Below are positions 35,988 to 49,424 of a stretch of 64,000 bases of DNA, one piece after another. A program made the position numbers and the translations under genes. The stretch comes from Vespa crabro (Eukaryota > Arthropoda > Insecta > Hymenoptera > Vespidae): NCBI RefSeq assembly GCF_910589235.1, contig NC_060957.1, forward strand, positions 9,142,662-9,206,661. Direction: 5' to 3'. The notes beneath the pieces were generated by a model. It worked only from the letters and a program-made list of their open reading frames with translations. It ran no database searches and had not been told where the DNA came from. Each line of letters begins with the position of its first letter. Position 1 is the first letter of the stretch.

Positions 35988-38900
35988 TTACTTTGCACCT
36001 GGTATTTTTCCTAAAACCTAAAGGAAAATAAATAAATGATAAGGAGAATAGATAATATTATGTAAACGTTAGCTTAAATTTACATGTACAATGAATTTTT
36101 TACCTTTGAAAGATCAACACCTGTCAATGCTTGAACCGCTGGAGGTACCTGACCCACTAAACGTGTGATTTCATTGCTCGTTGTATCACTTCCACTTAAC
36201 AGAACTATCTCTTCTATTCTTGCTAATGGTGCTGCAATTTCGGCAGCGATCTATGAATAGGAGAAAGAAAAAATTAGAAAAAATTCAATTGTATTGAAGT
36301 AAATTATACGTAGGATTACTTTATTTGACAAAATCTAATACGACCTTCCGAAAATTGGTCAATGAGAAATAAATTCTTGAAAATTTGCAAAACTTTTTCA
36401 AAAGATTATCGCCGGACAGTATGAAATACTTCACATGAAATATTCAATGACTCATGCATAAAATTGAAGTTTCGAAGCAACATACACAAAAAAGAAAACA
36501 AAAAAAAAATCAAAAAGAAAAATAAAGAAAAGAATGACAAAAATTTCTACAAAAATTTATAGAACGGAAGTCGAGTTTTAACGTACATATATGATGTACA
36601 TATATAAGATTTGTTTCTTTACCTTCGGCAGGGCGTTCAAAGCGATATTGAGTATCGCTGCCTCGCCATATTTCTTGTAAATTGCAGCCTTCATCCGCAT
36701 ACGTTCAGCTTCTGATATTCCAACGGCTTCCAAAGCTTGAGCTTCGGCTTCTCCGATTAATCGAATCCTCTCAGCCTCGGCTTTAGCTGCGCTCACCGTT
36801 TGCGTTCTGTTCATTTAAAGATATATTATACGTGATATATTAGAATATACATGTATATGTATGTGCGTGCGCACGTGCTGATAATTATGATTAAGTGGAC
36901 TAAGTTATATATTTTTCTTATTGAAAGTTATTTTATAACTTTCATTCACTTTATATAAAATTATAAAACTTTGAATTTGTGTCTAATAAAAAATATTTTT
37001 TCATTATGTAAGAAAATATTTTTCACAGTATTTTGATGTTATAATTTTATGATAAATTTTGTATGTAATAATAAATCTTTACGAGTATCGTGTAAAAACA
37101 TGTGTTATTTTTATATACTTCATATGAATTAGATTATTTTCAATATTATTCAATAATCTTGAAATGATCTACAGCGAAAAATATTTTAGTTTTATTCAAA
37201 AAAGGCAATCATAAACAACGTTATTTATTTATTAATTTTCTAATTATAATCATGTTAAATTAAGTTAGATTAATATTAGATATTTCTTCTATTTCTTCTT
37301 CTTCAATAAAGGTATTTTGTTTTTGTGATATTTTGAGAGTATGAAAATATTTATGACAAATTGACAAAACGTACGATAACATATCAATTATATCTTCTTT
37401 TTTTTTTGTAAGTGCAAATAATTGCATAGTGGTTATATTTCCCAAAAAAACAAAAAAAAAAAAAATAAACAGTATACTAAAAACTATGTGATCCAGTTCT
37501 ATATCAAAATTGTTTCAATGACCACTTTTGCAAAGTCATAATGATACATAAAATAATACATTTTTAATATTTTTTTTTTTATTTTAAATTACTCTACGTT
37601 ATCAAGATATAAATAATTGTAATATAAAATAAATCATAAAATAATTTTTTTCAATTTTTTTGACTTAATCCGCTGCGATAATAATCATTACATATAATCC
37701 TTTATGAATTCTTAAAATGTTACAAAGAATAGTTTTAACTTTTTCATGTACACGTATGAATTTTATTTTTTTTATCCACTAAATTACATACGCAAAAGAT
37801 ATGAAATAATTTTGCGCTTTTAGCATTGTTTTCAGGTAAAAAAAAATAGAAAAAACATTAAGCATGAGTTTCACCTTTTTCCTTCGGCCACTTTTCCAAT
37901 TTTATAATGTTCTGCCTCGGCTGGTAATCGCACAGTACTTTGAAGTTCGTGTTCCTTTCGACGTACCTCCTGTTCCTCTACTTCGATCTGTTTACGCCTC
38001 TCGACGATTTCTATCTGTATCTCTTCGTTCCGTATTCGTTGCCTTATTTTCGCGGCTTGTAGTTCGTAAGCAAGCTGGGCTTCGGCTTTCTACAGAAGTG
38101 TAAAACAATAAAAAGAAATAAATAAAAAATAAAAAAAAATAAAAAAGAGGAAGAAAGAAAAAGTAATTTATAGGTACGTATTAATAGGTTTAAAAAGTGA
38201 TTACGCATGGTTTCACTTACAGCAGTATTGACCTCCTGATCGAAATTAGCCTTTTGCAATTGGAAGAGCCTCGCGTTATCTTCGATCTTCGTGTCGGTGT
38301 TGTACTTAATGTCCATTGCCGCTTTCTCGCACTCGGCTTCCTGCGAACAAGTAAATTTTACGATCTTTATTGCTTAAGCATATTTACCAATTCGCTGAAT
38401 AATGGATGCATCGAAGCGAGCATACATTTTGAAAAGTAAAACTTTTTCTTCTGATAAAAAGAGTTGTGTTAAATTGAATAAATAATATTGATGGAGTTGG
38501 ATGAATATTCTTTCTCTCTCTCTCCCCTCCCTCTTTCTCTTTCACTCTAAATTAAAATAAAAAATAAAAAAAATGAAATAAAAAAATAAACATACGCGTA
38601 TGCCAGCATCACGATTGGCCTCAGCGACACCAACATCGGCATCACGTTTAACTGCTGCGGTTTGAGCTTTCCCAAGTGACGCCAAATATTGAACGTCATC
38701 GTAAACGTCCTTTATAGTGAATGAGAGGATCTCTATGCCCATACGGCCGACATCAGGTGCTGCGACTTCTCGTACGAGAGCAGCAAATTGATCGCGATCT
38801 TTGTAAACCTCCTCGACCGAGAGTGTGCCTGGAAATAAAAATTTTTTTTTATTGAAAAGAAAGGATCAAGGAAAAGAAAAAGAAGAAAGGAAAGAAAAAT

Positions 38901-39414
38901 AAAAAGAAAGAGGGGGAATAAAATGAACAAAATGGAAGCCTAAAAATACGTCATAGCGCATTCCTCAAAAACGATATTCCGCAATCCTTATTCTTTCGTT
39001 TCGTCGTGGATAAACACGATCTATTTTCACAATACGTGGCAATGAATTTATTTCTAACATCATGAGATAAAGTCATGAAAAATATCAATAAATCCGATCG
39101 TAGAAGTTAATTATCACCTAAAATTGCACGTAAATGACCCTCGAGGGTGGACAATATAGTTGATTTTATTTCGTGGACACTCTTTCCGAGAAATTGTTCG
39201 CTGGCAGTATGTAAAAGCTCGTCGGCCTTCATGATCTTGCACTGGGCTACTCCGGTAACGGTCAGTGGTACTCCTTGGGCTGTCTCGACGTTCTCGCAAA
39301 CTGGATTTAGTGTCATTACTTCGAGCGACAATCGTTGAACATCTGTGACGAACCACCAAGTGAAAACATAACCACCGACTATTGTCTTCTTTTTCATTGA
39401 TCCGCAGCATCCTC
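35988..39414 (-). CDS. Flo2: flotillin-2 (reggie-1), seven 3' coding exons; start exon not in view
   Basis: Membrane microdomain scaffold of the SPFH/flotillin family. Coding exons in transcript order: 39414-39118, 38828-38596, 38340-38221, 38089-37875, 36806-36623, 36250-36104, 36017-35988. All have GT/AG borders and consistent phases, giving 408 residues here. The first exon starts mid-codon with GGCCGS, the conserved family block right after the N-terminal myristoylation segment. The SPFH domain follows (TVTGVAQCKI, FLGKSVHEIK, LEGHLRAILG, MGIEILSFTIKDVYD), then the alanine/glutamate-rich flotillin coiled coil (KAEAERIRLIGEAEAQALEA), ending VQALTGVDLSKVLGKIPGAK. Family members are about 425 residues, so only about 18 N-terminal residues are missing. 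No matching exon was found up to 64 kb on this strand. In the last exon a second AG eight bases downstream would instead open a 70-residue tail; homology supports the first. Confidence 0.95.
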
Positions 39415-41956
39415 CTGTGAAATAAAAAAAAATCGCAACGATAGAATTTACATTTTTATCGTGATAATAATGTCATGGAATATTATCAAATTGAGAATGA
39501 TCTAACTTCTTTTAATTTTTTTCATTCGAATGGAGGCGTTAGATTTGTCGCGTGTTGATTACATTCATGATAGACGATTATATATTTTTTGATAATTTAA
39601 ACGTTGTTCTTTTCTTTTGGTAGACGCACATTGGACGATTAAATAGTCTCTATACAGTAACAGCATGAAATGGATTTCATAGAAGTCGCATGTGTTTTGT
39701 GTTTTCATTTTGGAAAACAAAAAAGAAAAAGATTATTTTGGGTTTATTCGTAATACTAAGCCGTGAATTTTTTAATGAACAAAATTTTATGAACTGTTCG
39801 ACAGTTTAAATGAGTGTACATGAGAAGTTCTTTAATTACTTTCGAACTAGTGTTGAAAGTTATGATAAGTTTTTTATTGGACTTAAAATTTCTTATAGAA
39901 ATACTATGTTACGGCTAATTATCCCATCGAAGAAAAGATTGTCTATAATTTAACTTTAAGATATAGATAATAATATTATTCTTGAAGTTAACCATTTATT
40001 TATTGAAAATATACATATAATAATTTAACTAATTAAGCGTCGAAACGGAAAAAAAGATCTCTATATTTCTTATTTGTCATCATTAAACTAAATCTGGATC
40101 TTCAGTATATTATTGTCTTAACAACAAAAAAAGTATTATGACACAGGGATTCAAAAAATATTTGTATCAGAAGGCATTACATTAGAATTAGTTTGAGTAC
40201 GGTGATATCTTGGTAAACATACACGCCTCATAACATTTATTATCTCTATGTGAGCAATAAATTATTGTTTCTAAGTTTTCTAAATGACGAGAGCAATGAC
40301 AAAAGAAAATATTTGTCTTTATCTATTTTCTTTTTCTCGTCATTTTTCTCTCTTAGTATTTGCAGTAACGATTCCTCAAACGAGCTTTTAAAAACTTTCT
40401 TTCGTTTAGTAACATTGGCATTAGATTATAATGAGGTAATAGGGGAAACATGATTTAGATCCTCCATTTTTTCAATTACATTTTCATTGCCATTTCAGTT
40501 GCTGATCGTAGATTCAACGTTGTTGAATATGTTTCTACTCTTGATAAATAGAGCAGAAATAATGATTGATTGAATTATAAATATTTATCCCACTTTTTCC
40601 CCTTCCTGTTTCAGATGGCATACTTTTTTATTCGTCATATTCTCATTGCATGTTCTTAAATTTTTCCATTATATTTTTGTAATTGCTTATCTGTGAAAAA
40701 AAAATTCACATTATAATGACATAAATGTATGACCAATGACATTGATATTTATAGAGGATGAGGCATATGTTTTCTTAAAACATATTATAATATTCCAGTA
40801 GAAACTTATCAGTAAAAAAAACTTTAGTTTTTTGTAGTAATTTTAATAACTATAAAAAATTAATATTTTTAACTATAGATTATTAGCTAACAATTTGCGA
40901 ATATTTAATATTAACATTTGATACCAATATTGAATTTTGCGATAGTATTGAAAAAAAGGCGCTGTATTCTTCATAATTATGTTAGAAAACACGGTGTAAT
41001 TCGTTTTGAAAATACTTTCTATTAATGTCCTTTGGAAAATATTGTTCCAATTAGAAGAAGAGGCAAAATTCGGTGTGATGATGTCAGAGAATATATTTAC
41101 TTAATTATTTCATCTTGTCACTGAAATGCATTCCACGGCAATATGAGAATATGTAATATTGTTTAAAATTTAATGTAATCTCGAGGCACGGACGAGTCTA
41201 CGTAGACTTTTGTAAAATATAAAAAATGTACTTATTTACATAATGTGCTGAATGAAATTAAACTTAATCGATAAATAATAAGAAACTTACTATTTTCATT
41301 TTTATCTGTATCAGTTAGATTATTCAAATTTTCAACAAATTTTTTACACAATTCTACCCATAATTTCTTTTTCTTTCAATTCTTATCAAAATATTTTTTA
41401 AATATATTATTGCTCGTTTCTCAATCTCTCTAATGAATATTTCAATATCCAACGGTATGTTGTTTGATTTGATTCTAAAAATACTGTTACTTGCTACTCT
41501 CATTAAAGTAACGAGTGTAAATGGTAACGAGTTTTTTAGAATATAAATCAAACAACATAGACTTAAAACATATGTGGTCTCTATGAAATCCATTTCGTAC
41601 TGAAACCGTATAGCAATAACTATACATATAACTATACATCACTTTTAAGTGATCAAACTATTTAATCAGCCATCATAAAAGTTGTTAATACGTGGGTAGG
41701 CCTTGAGGCGACATGTGTGATCTATTTCCAACCTGCGGGTATCAGAATATGAGAAATATTTTAATTTCAAATTTAATCTTTTACTTTAAATAATAGGAGA
41801 TAAACTGTATTTATGATTTATTTCATTTTATGAATTAATCTTTTTATTTCAAATTTATCAAAGATATCTTCGCGTATGAAGAAAAAAATAATTTTATTTT
41901 TTGAGTAAAGATAAGAAGTCGGACTAGAGAGTAAATTATTGATTGATAAATTATTT

Positions 41957-41982
41957 ATTATTATTATTATTACTATTATTAC

Positions 41983-42016
<34 letters not shown>

Positions 42017-42018
42017 AA
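41957..42018. repeat. (TTA)n array
   Basis: About 20 TTA units with two TAC interruptions; same repeat family as the (AAT)n arrays at 29.7 and 32.2 kb. Confidence 0.9.
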
Positions 42019-42926
42019 TAATTGCCGATAAGGCAACATTGTAACTAGGAAGCTTGATTCTCTTATGCCTTGTAAAGTACGTCTCGCTTCCCTACTCTTG
42101 TCACAACTAAAAGTAGGTCATTTGGTAGAGAGGCCGCACCGTTTTTCACGATGAGACCAATGGCTCGTGACGTCAAGAACATGATTCTCCGAACATTAAC
42201 TCGCGATCGTCCTTCGTTTACGTGAGATATCTCACGTAACGCACTTGATCGAACGAAACTTTTAAAATATTCTTCACCACTCAAACCATCCTTCTTATCA
42301 AAATGGATTGAACACTTTTGAATCGAGTATCGTAATAAGAATATATTTTCATTGAATATCATAATTATTGTTGTAAAATAAGAGAATAGGAGAAGAAAAG
42401 AAAAACGAAGTTCCAAAAAGAAAGAAAGAAGAAAAAAAAAAAGAAGAAGGAAGTTTACTTCCGTTAACAGTTTTTCTCTAACAAGTTGATGTACGTAATT
42501 GTTTTTTTAATAGACTTATTATTGTCCTCGTATAGCGTTTATTTTTTTTTCTTTTGTTTGTTTTTTTTGAAAACATTTTTAAGATAACAATAATGACGAT
42601 AATGATGATGACATAACAATGATGACGATGACGAGCATATTAAACGATTACTTTCAAAATTATATTAAGATCTAAGATAGATCCAATATTTTTATCATTT
42701 TTGAGTATGAGAAGGTAATCGTTCAAAAAGAAAATTTGAAAAGGAGAGAGGAGAAATGGAGAGAGCAAAAAAAAAGAAAAATGTGACAGAGAAAGGCAGA
42801 GAGGGAAGTCGATGACCGTTATGTGAGAGGCACGTAGCTTCGAAACCCGTTCGCTTTGAAGGTAATCGTATAACTCTAGAATACAATCTCAATGGATCCA
42901 GCATGCTGATAGTCGCGTCCGTAGTA

Positions 42927-42938
42927 AGGTCATGGTCA
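42927..42938 (+). promoter_or_regulatory. candidate nuclear-receptor site
   Basis: AGGTCA directly followed by TGGTCA, two hormone-receptor half-sites in tandem without spacer, in a GC-richer patch about 1.15 kb before the first GMC start codon. GMC genes such as Drosophila Gld respond to ecdysone, which makes the site plausible, but a 12-base match can be chance. Confidence 0.2.
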
Positions 42939-44089
42939 TTCTTACGAGGTTGCCCTTCGGGTTCGTTCGATTGTCTTCTCTTCGTAAGGTCTATATTCTT
43001 TCGTTCTTTACTTCGTCCTAAAGAGTACGAATTCTCGCGTGGAAAGATAAGTTATTACGAAATTTTACGTGATTATGGTTAATTATTTAATTACCCAGAA
43101 ATGCAACTTAAGAACAATGTAATTTAATTATGTGATAACGTGTGTATATTATTTTTTTAATTATCAGAAATAATATCCCTCAAAAGTACGTGCCTGTGAA
43201 GTACGTGATGATTGTATAATGAAACATAAAAAAAGATTATATGTGTGATATTGTGAAGAAATTTTTCATTATGAAGATAGAAACATTGCTTTTTTTTTTT
43301 TTATAAATAGTCGATTCGTTTCTTCGTAAAAAAAAAAATGTATAATATCCATTATACGCTTAAACGATCTTGGAATTAGAATCGTACAAGTGTCGGCATA
43401 GAAACCTAGAAAACGATCGAGAAAACGAACGGGGAAACCTCTCAAAGACATTGTGATATTATATAGGGAAAACAAAGAATTGCGATCTAATATGGAACAA
43501 TAACCTGTGCGATGATGGCATATATCGGAACTATATGGACTAATTAAATGGAAATATCCTCTAACAGGTTCTTTTTTTTCTTTTTCTTTTCTTTCTTCTT
43601 CTTTTTTTTCTTTCTTTTTTTTTTTTTTAAATTCGAATTTCCACAAATTAACGACCTTAATCCATAGACTGAGAGTAAAAAATAATAGGAATTAAGAACT
43701 CTGCTCGACGTTTTATTTATGTGACGTCCAGAAAATTGTCGAAACTTTACATTGACAGTGAATTACTTAACAGTCGAAAGTTTTCTGCTTCATTGTTATT
43801 CACAACGACATACTTCATGGTCTTTCGAGTCAATTGAATTTTTAAACGATGATACGATGATACTCAGTATATTGGTATCGATTCTACAGAAACAACGTGT
43901 CTTAAGAAAGTCTTGGAAATGCTTTCAATTTATTGTAAATTATACGCTCTATTGTATATTTTTTATAAAAAAAACAAAAAAAAAACAAAAAATAAATAAA
44001 TAAAAAAAGATAAAAGAAAAAGAAAAGTATTTCGTAAATTATTAAATAAAATCAACTTTACTTTTGCAGAAGCTATAAAATAAGTCATA

Positions 44090-46555
44090 ATGGGAACAGA
44101 AAGTGCATTGATTGGAGGCTTCTCTACGACAAGCACTGGACTATCGTGGTTTTTTTCAGTTTTAACTGCAGCAATACTTTATTTCCATTACGAAGTCTTA
44201 GACAACGAGGCACCACCTATTGATGTTCCTTCTGAAGAATTATTAAGATCTTACGATTTTATTATAATTGGTGGTGGATCAGCAGGTATCTATCGTCAAA
44301 ATGATTATTAAATTTATGAGATCTTCTTACTTCTCGTTTATTCGTTACAATCGAATGAAATTGATCGTACGTTTTACTTTTAAGATCGAATTATTTTGTG
44401 ATATTGCAATGACAATTGACCTGACTATGAAAAATTTCTTTTTTCATCTTTTAAAAATTTTAATAATTGTTAATCGCTATATTTCGATGATATTATTAAG
44501 AAAGATTGAAGTCGTATACGTTATGAAGAAAAATTCAGATAAGTCGGATTATGATTAATATTTTATGCTTTGAAATAATACACGTAACAGTTATTTTTTT
44601 CCTTTTACATTACATATTGATAAGACTATATTAAATAGTTGACTGAAATAACGACGATATCTAGAACGATGAAAATTGCCGACAATTTTCTATTATGTAT
44701 ATCCGTTTCAGGTGCCGTTGTAGCGAATCGTTTAAGCGAAATCAACAACTGGAACGTGCTACTCCTAGAAGCTGGAGGACAGGAGACAGATATATCGGAC
44801 GTACCTCTTCTTGCTGGTTATCTTCAACTAACTCAACTCGATTGGCAGTATAAGACAGAACCTCAGAGTACTTATTGCTTGGGTAAGTATTACTGAACTG
44901 GATCTTGATAATTTTTCTTCTTTTTTTCTTTTACTAACATGTAACATAATGTGATCGTATAGAGTCCGCGTCGAAAGTTTTCATTCGAAAGAGTTAGAAA
45001 TCTGTCGAGTCTTGCTACATCGAATACCAATGAAAGTATTGCAATCGTTTCAGCAATGGAAAATGAACGTTGCAACTGGCCTCGTGGTAAAGTGATCGGT
45101 GGTAGCAGCGTTCTAAACTACATGCTTTATCTTCGTGGAAATAAAAAGGACTATGACTTGTGGGAGCAGCAGGGTAATCCTGGTTGGAATTCGAAAGAAG
45201 TACTTTATTATTTCAAGAAGTCCGAAGACAATCAAAATCCATACTTGACCCGTACATCGTATCATTCGAAGGGTGGTTATCTAACAGTTCAAGAAGCACC
45301 ATGGCATACACCATTGGCGGCAGCCTTCATTCAAGCTGGTCAAGAGATGGGTTACGAAAATCGTGACATAAATGGAGAATATCAGACTGGTTTCATGATC
45401 GCACAGGGTACCATAAGACGTGGCAGTCGATGTTCCTCATCAAAGGCTTTCTTACGTCCTATAAGACTTCGTAAAAACTTGCACGTTGCATTGAACTCAC
45501 ACGTGACCAAAATACTGATCGATCCCAATTCTAAGAGAACATACGGAGTAGAATTTGTCAGAGATAATAAAGTTTTTCGCATATATACGAAAAAAGAAGT
45601 GATCGTGTCCAGTGGATCCATCAATTCTGCTCAGCTCCTGATGTTGTCAGGTTTAGGACCAAGAAAAGATTTGCTTAAACACGGTATTCCGGTGATACAA
45701 GATCTAAAAGTAGGTCATAATCTACAAGATCACGTTGGTTTAGGTGGTCTCGCTTTTCGAGTGAACAGTGAAATTTCTATGGTCGAAAAGAGACTTCACA
45801 ATGTGCAAGCTGTCATACAATATGCACTTTTAGGTGATGGTCCTTTGACCGTTTTAGGTGGTGTTGAAGGAATAGCCTTTATTAATACTAAGTACGCTAA
45901 TGCCACGGAAGATTTTCCAGATATCGAGCTACATTTTGCATCAGGCTCGATAAATTCAGATGGCGGTAGACAATTACGAAAGATCGATGGGGTAAAGAAG
46001 AGTTTTTACGATGCAGTTTTTAGTCCGATTAGCGAAAAGGACGTTTGGAGCGTGTTACCCATGCTTTTGAGACCTAAGAGTAGAGGTATTATCAAATTAA
46101 AAAGCAAAAATCCGTTCGATCATCCCTTGATTTATACTAACTATTTTAAAGAACGCGAGGATATAGCGACCCTTATTGAAGGCATCAAGATCGCTATTGC
46201 ACTTAGCAAAACTCGAGCTTTTGAAAGATTCGGTAGTGAACTTTATTCGAAACCATTTCCCAATTGCAAGGATATACCACAGTACACTGATCAACATTGG
46301 GAATGTATGATTAGATATTATACGCATACGGTTTATCATCCTGTTGGTACTTGCAAAATGGGACCGTATTGGGATCCAGATGCAGTGGTCGACCATGAGC
46401 TTCGAGTTTACGGAGTAAGTGGCCTTCGTGTTATCGACGCTTCTATCATGCCCAACATTGTCAGCGGTAATACCAATGCTCCAGTGATAATGATCGCCGA
46501 AAAGGGTTCTGACATGATTAAGCAGTACTGGTTAAAGAAGAAGAATCGAGGCTAA
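44090..46555 (+). CDS. GMC oxidoreductase (glucose dehydrogenase-like), gene 1
   Basis: FAD-dependent alcohol/sugar oxidoreductase. Exons 44090-44285, 44712-44882 and 45054-46555 join in frame to 622 residues. The N terminus has one hydrophobic helix (about residues 18-35, LSWFFSVLTAAILYFHY), an anchor or uncleaved signal. The FAD site follows: FIIIGGGSAG split by intron 1, then LLLEAGG. GMC signature 1 is GKVIGGSSVLNYMLYLRGN; signature 2 is GSINSAQLLMLSGLGP. The catalytic histidine is in YHPVGTCKMGP, and the second active-site residue is the asparagine of GNTNAP. All key residues are present. A splice acceptor (TTTTGCAG) ends at 44069, so a leader exon lies upstream. Physiological substrate unknown; cluster members in insects act in cuticle, immunity and ecdysteroid metabolism. 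A poly-A signal lies at 46755. Confidence 0.95.
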
Positions 46556-47156
46556 AGCACGTATTTGGAAAAAAAATATCAAGATGGAGTAGAACTTTTC
46601 TACGAAAAGTGATATCACGACCATTATTTTTTAAACAATTCTAGATTAAAAACAAATGATGTTTTATGTTAATAATTTAATATATTTTTATTGTTTTTTC
46701 AATTATTATTTATTGTCCAGAATATCTAATGATTGTGACATCATTTCAAAGTACAATAAACTTTATATACGGCTATGTATTTGATAGTAACATAAATTGT
46801 AATTTATGTATATTATCGTTTTTCATAAAAACATCAACGTTATCTTCAGATATGTTATTGTATGACATATTTTAGTAAAATGAATAATTGTAAAAAATAT
46901 GTAAAGACATAAAATAATATATGAAGTAAATATATAATATTAAATGTATAATTATCGAAATTTTGCATCGATACTAAATTTATTTGTAACGGTAAGATTG
47001 CTGACACAACGAATAAAGAGAATATTGAGGTCAATTAATGTGCATTATGTGGGCAGGTGCCTCTCGAGAACTACATTTTTTCTTTGTATCACGAATAGAA
47101 AGCATCGATCGTTGGTATTTTATTTTTAAAAGAAAGAAAATTTTCATTCATTAAGA
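46556..47156. other. spacer between GMC genes 1 and 2
   Basis: About 600 bases, AT-rich. It contains the poly-A signal of gene 1 and presumably the promoter of gene 2. No other feature seen. Confidence 0.5.
46755..46760 (+). terminator. poly-A signal of GMC gene 1
   Basis: AATAAA 200 bases after the stop codon, the first canonical signal downstream. Confidence 0.5.
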
Positions 47157-49424
47157 ATGATTACGTTAAAAAAATTGTCTCCCTTACAAATCGCGCTTTT
47201 TTATAGGCTGGAAAAGAGTTTTCTAATTTTATTAAAAATCTTTGTGTTGTTATATCGTCCGGATATCATCGATCATGATAATCGAATAAATACATTGTCA
47301 CCGAGAAAGCTTTCGGATAATTATGACTTTGTGGTGATCGGTGGTGGATCAGCGGGATCAGTTATTGCGAATCGTCTTTCGGAAAACGAAAATTGGACGG
47401 TGCTTTTATTGGAAGCTGGTGGAATCGAACCGATGTTATCAGATATTCCTGTTATTTTTCCGACTTATCAAGTTAGTCCAATAGATTGGCAATTTAAGAC
47501 GGAACCGTCATCGTGTTATTGCCTGGGAATGAATAATAGGCAATGTAATTGGCCACGAGGAAAGGTAAAATATTATAAATTAATATCTTGAATAGAATTT
47601 TGTTCGAACAAATTGTCAAAGGATGTTCTTATGTTAAAAGGTATTAGGTGGCAGTAGTGTGATAAATGCTATGCTCTATGTACGTGGTAACAAAAAGGAT
47701 TACGATAATTGGAGAGATCTAGGTAATCCTGGTTGGGATTACGAGAGTGTACTGCCATATTTTAAAAAATCGGAAAATAACAAAATCGAAGGTTTAGATC
47801 CCGCTTATCATGGGACTAACGGAGAAATGACTATTGAACATTTCAGATTTCAAACTCCTGTGACGGATTATTTATTAGACGCTGGAAAAGAGATAGGTTA
47901 TAGAATAGGTGACATAAATGGATCGAATCAAACTGGATTCACGTATTCTCATGCAACGATCAGAGACGGTCTTCGTTGCAGTACTTCTAAAGCTTTTCTT
48001 CGGAAGGCATCGAAAAGAAAAAATCTTCATATATGCACGCATTCGATTGTCGAAAAAATCCTGATAAAGGAAAATTCAAAGAGAGCTTACGGCGTGATGT
48101 TTCGGAACAATGAAGAAACATACACCGTTCGTGCGAATTTCGAAGTTATTTTGACTGCCGGTACTATACAGTCACCGCAATTGCTAATGCTGTCGGGGAT
48201 TGGACCAATGGATCATCTTAAGGAATTAGATATACCATTGATCCAAGACATGCCAGGCGTTGGTTCGAATCTTCAAGATCACGTGGCGATAGGAGGTTTA
48301 GTTTATTTGGTCGATCCACCGGAAAAATACAATTTCAACGAGTTCACTTACGTATTGCCAAAACTTATTTCCCTGAAATCGGTAAGACAATTTGCTAAGA
48401 AAAAAAGTGGTCCTTTATATACGGCACCAGAGTGCGAGGCAATGGCTTTTATTAATACAAAGTAAGTATAGATATTGATCAATCTTTTCAAAAACACTTT
48501 TTCTCAGGATTACTTTTATAAAAAATATCATTCATTTTCAGATATTCAAATGTCTCCGCAGATTATCCAGACATTCAGCTATTTATAGCGGCGGCTTCTA
48601 TTAATTTAGACGGTGGAGTATTCAGTAAAAGAATATTTGGTCTTACGGACGATTTTTATGCAAAAGTTTTCAAAAATATCAACTATCAGCATTCTTACTC
48701 TATTATACCAATTCTTTTGAGACCTCGTAGCAGAGGTTATATCAAATTAAGAACGAAAAATCCCAAAGATCACCCTATCATTGTACCCAATTACTTTAAC
48801 AATCTTCGCGACCTTGAAATTTTGGTAAAGATGCATATTTTCTATCTCTTAATGTTAATTCATAATAAATTTAACATAAGTTATTAATTATTGTTAAAAC
48901 TTTGAAAATTATAATGAAATACTAACGAACGTATCCTTCCTAAACTAATATCTCAATTGATCTCAGTTAAACTTTTTCAAGAGACTTTTGTTAAATATAC
49001 GTTTCATAGATATTAATCTTTTATGGAATATTTTTTTCTATCACAGATAGAAGGCGCAAAATTTGCACATAAAATAAGTCAAACGAAAATAATGCAAAAT
49101 GTTAATGCTCGGGCAAATCCAAATAGAATACCAGCTTGTTCAATATTTCAATTTTCATCGGATGATTATTGGCGATGTCACGCACGTCATTATACAATGA
49201 CAATTTATCATCCAATTGGTACATGCAAGATGGCACCTGCTAACGATCCTATGGGTGTAGTTGATTCTCGATTGAAGGTACACGGTATTCAAGGTCTTCG
49301 TGTGATCGATGGATCCATTATGCCGAATATAATCTCTGGAAATACTAACGCACCCATAATAATGATCGCGGAAAAAGGTGCCGATATGATTAAGGAGTAT
49401 TGGAATAACCGAAATCATTCGTGA
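47157..49424 (+). CDS. GMC oxidoreductase (glucose dehydrogenase-like), gene 2
   Basis: Exons 47157-47564, 47641-48461, 48542-48824 and 49047-49424 join in frame to 629 residues. A hydrophobic segment near residues 21-34 (FLILLKIFVLLY) may anchor it or act as a signal. FAD-binding motif FVVIGGGSAGSVIANRL; signature 1 GKVLGGSSVINAMLYVRGN, interrupted by intron 1 after GK; signature 2 GTIQSPQLLMLSGIGP. Catalytic histidine in YHPIGTCKM, partner asparagine in GNTNAP. The family is intact. It is the closest relative of gene 1 in this window by eye (shared CNWPRGKV and KADMIKEYW-like ends), suggesting tandem duplication. Two internal introns of gene 2 (at 48462 and 48825) are absent from gene 1. 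The start at 47157 is the first ATG in frame; a leader exon is possible. Confidence 0.94.

Larger units (their letters stand above)
39415..44069. other. region between flotillin-2 exon and first GMC gene
   Basis: I find no coding exon here. It has a (TTA)n array at about 41957-42018, T-rich and A-rich tracts (about 42540-42570, 43289-43342, 43570-43630) and a GC-richer patch at about 42840-43060 that may include the promoter and leader exon of the first GMC gene. The longest frame on the minus strand (42063-42416) shows no family features. Confidence 0.5.

Noticed and set aside
35786..35998. Alternative 70-codon C terminus of flotillin-2
   Set aside because: It needs the second AG acceptor; the first gives VLGKIPGAK and a stop, the expected family ending. 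The alternative tail is open by chance.
37260..37445. Frame reading MGNITTMQ inside a flotillin-2 intron
   Set aside because: It starts with TTG rather than ATG, lies downstream of exons it would have to precede, and does not continue with the conserved PNEAL-type segment.
42063..42416. Minus-strand frame with LPNDLLLVVTRVGK, faintly like the flotillin N-terminal block
   Set aside because: It lacks MGN at the right distance, has no phase-1 donor where needed, and the resemblance is a few hydrophobic residues.
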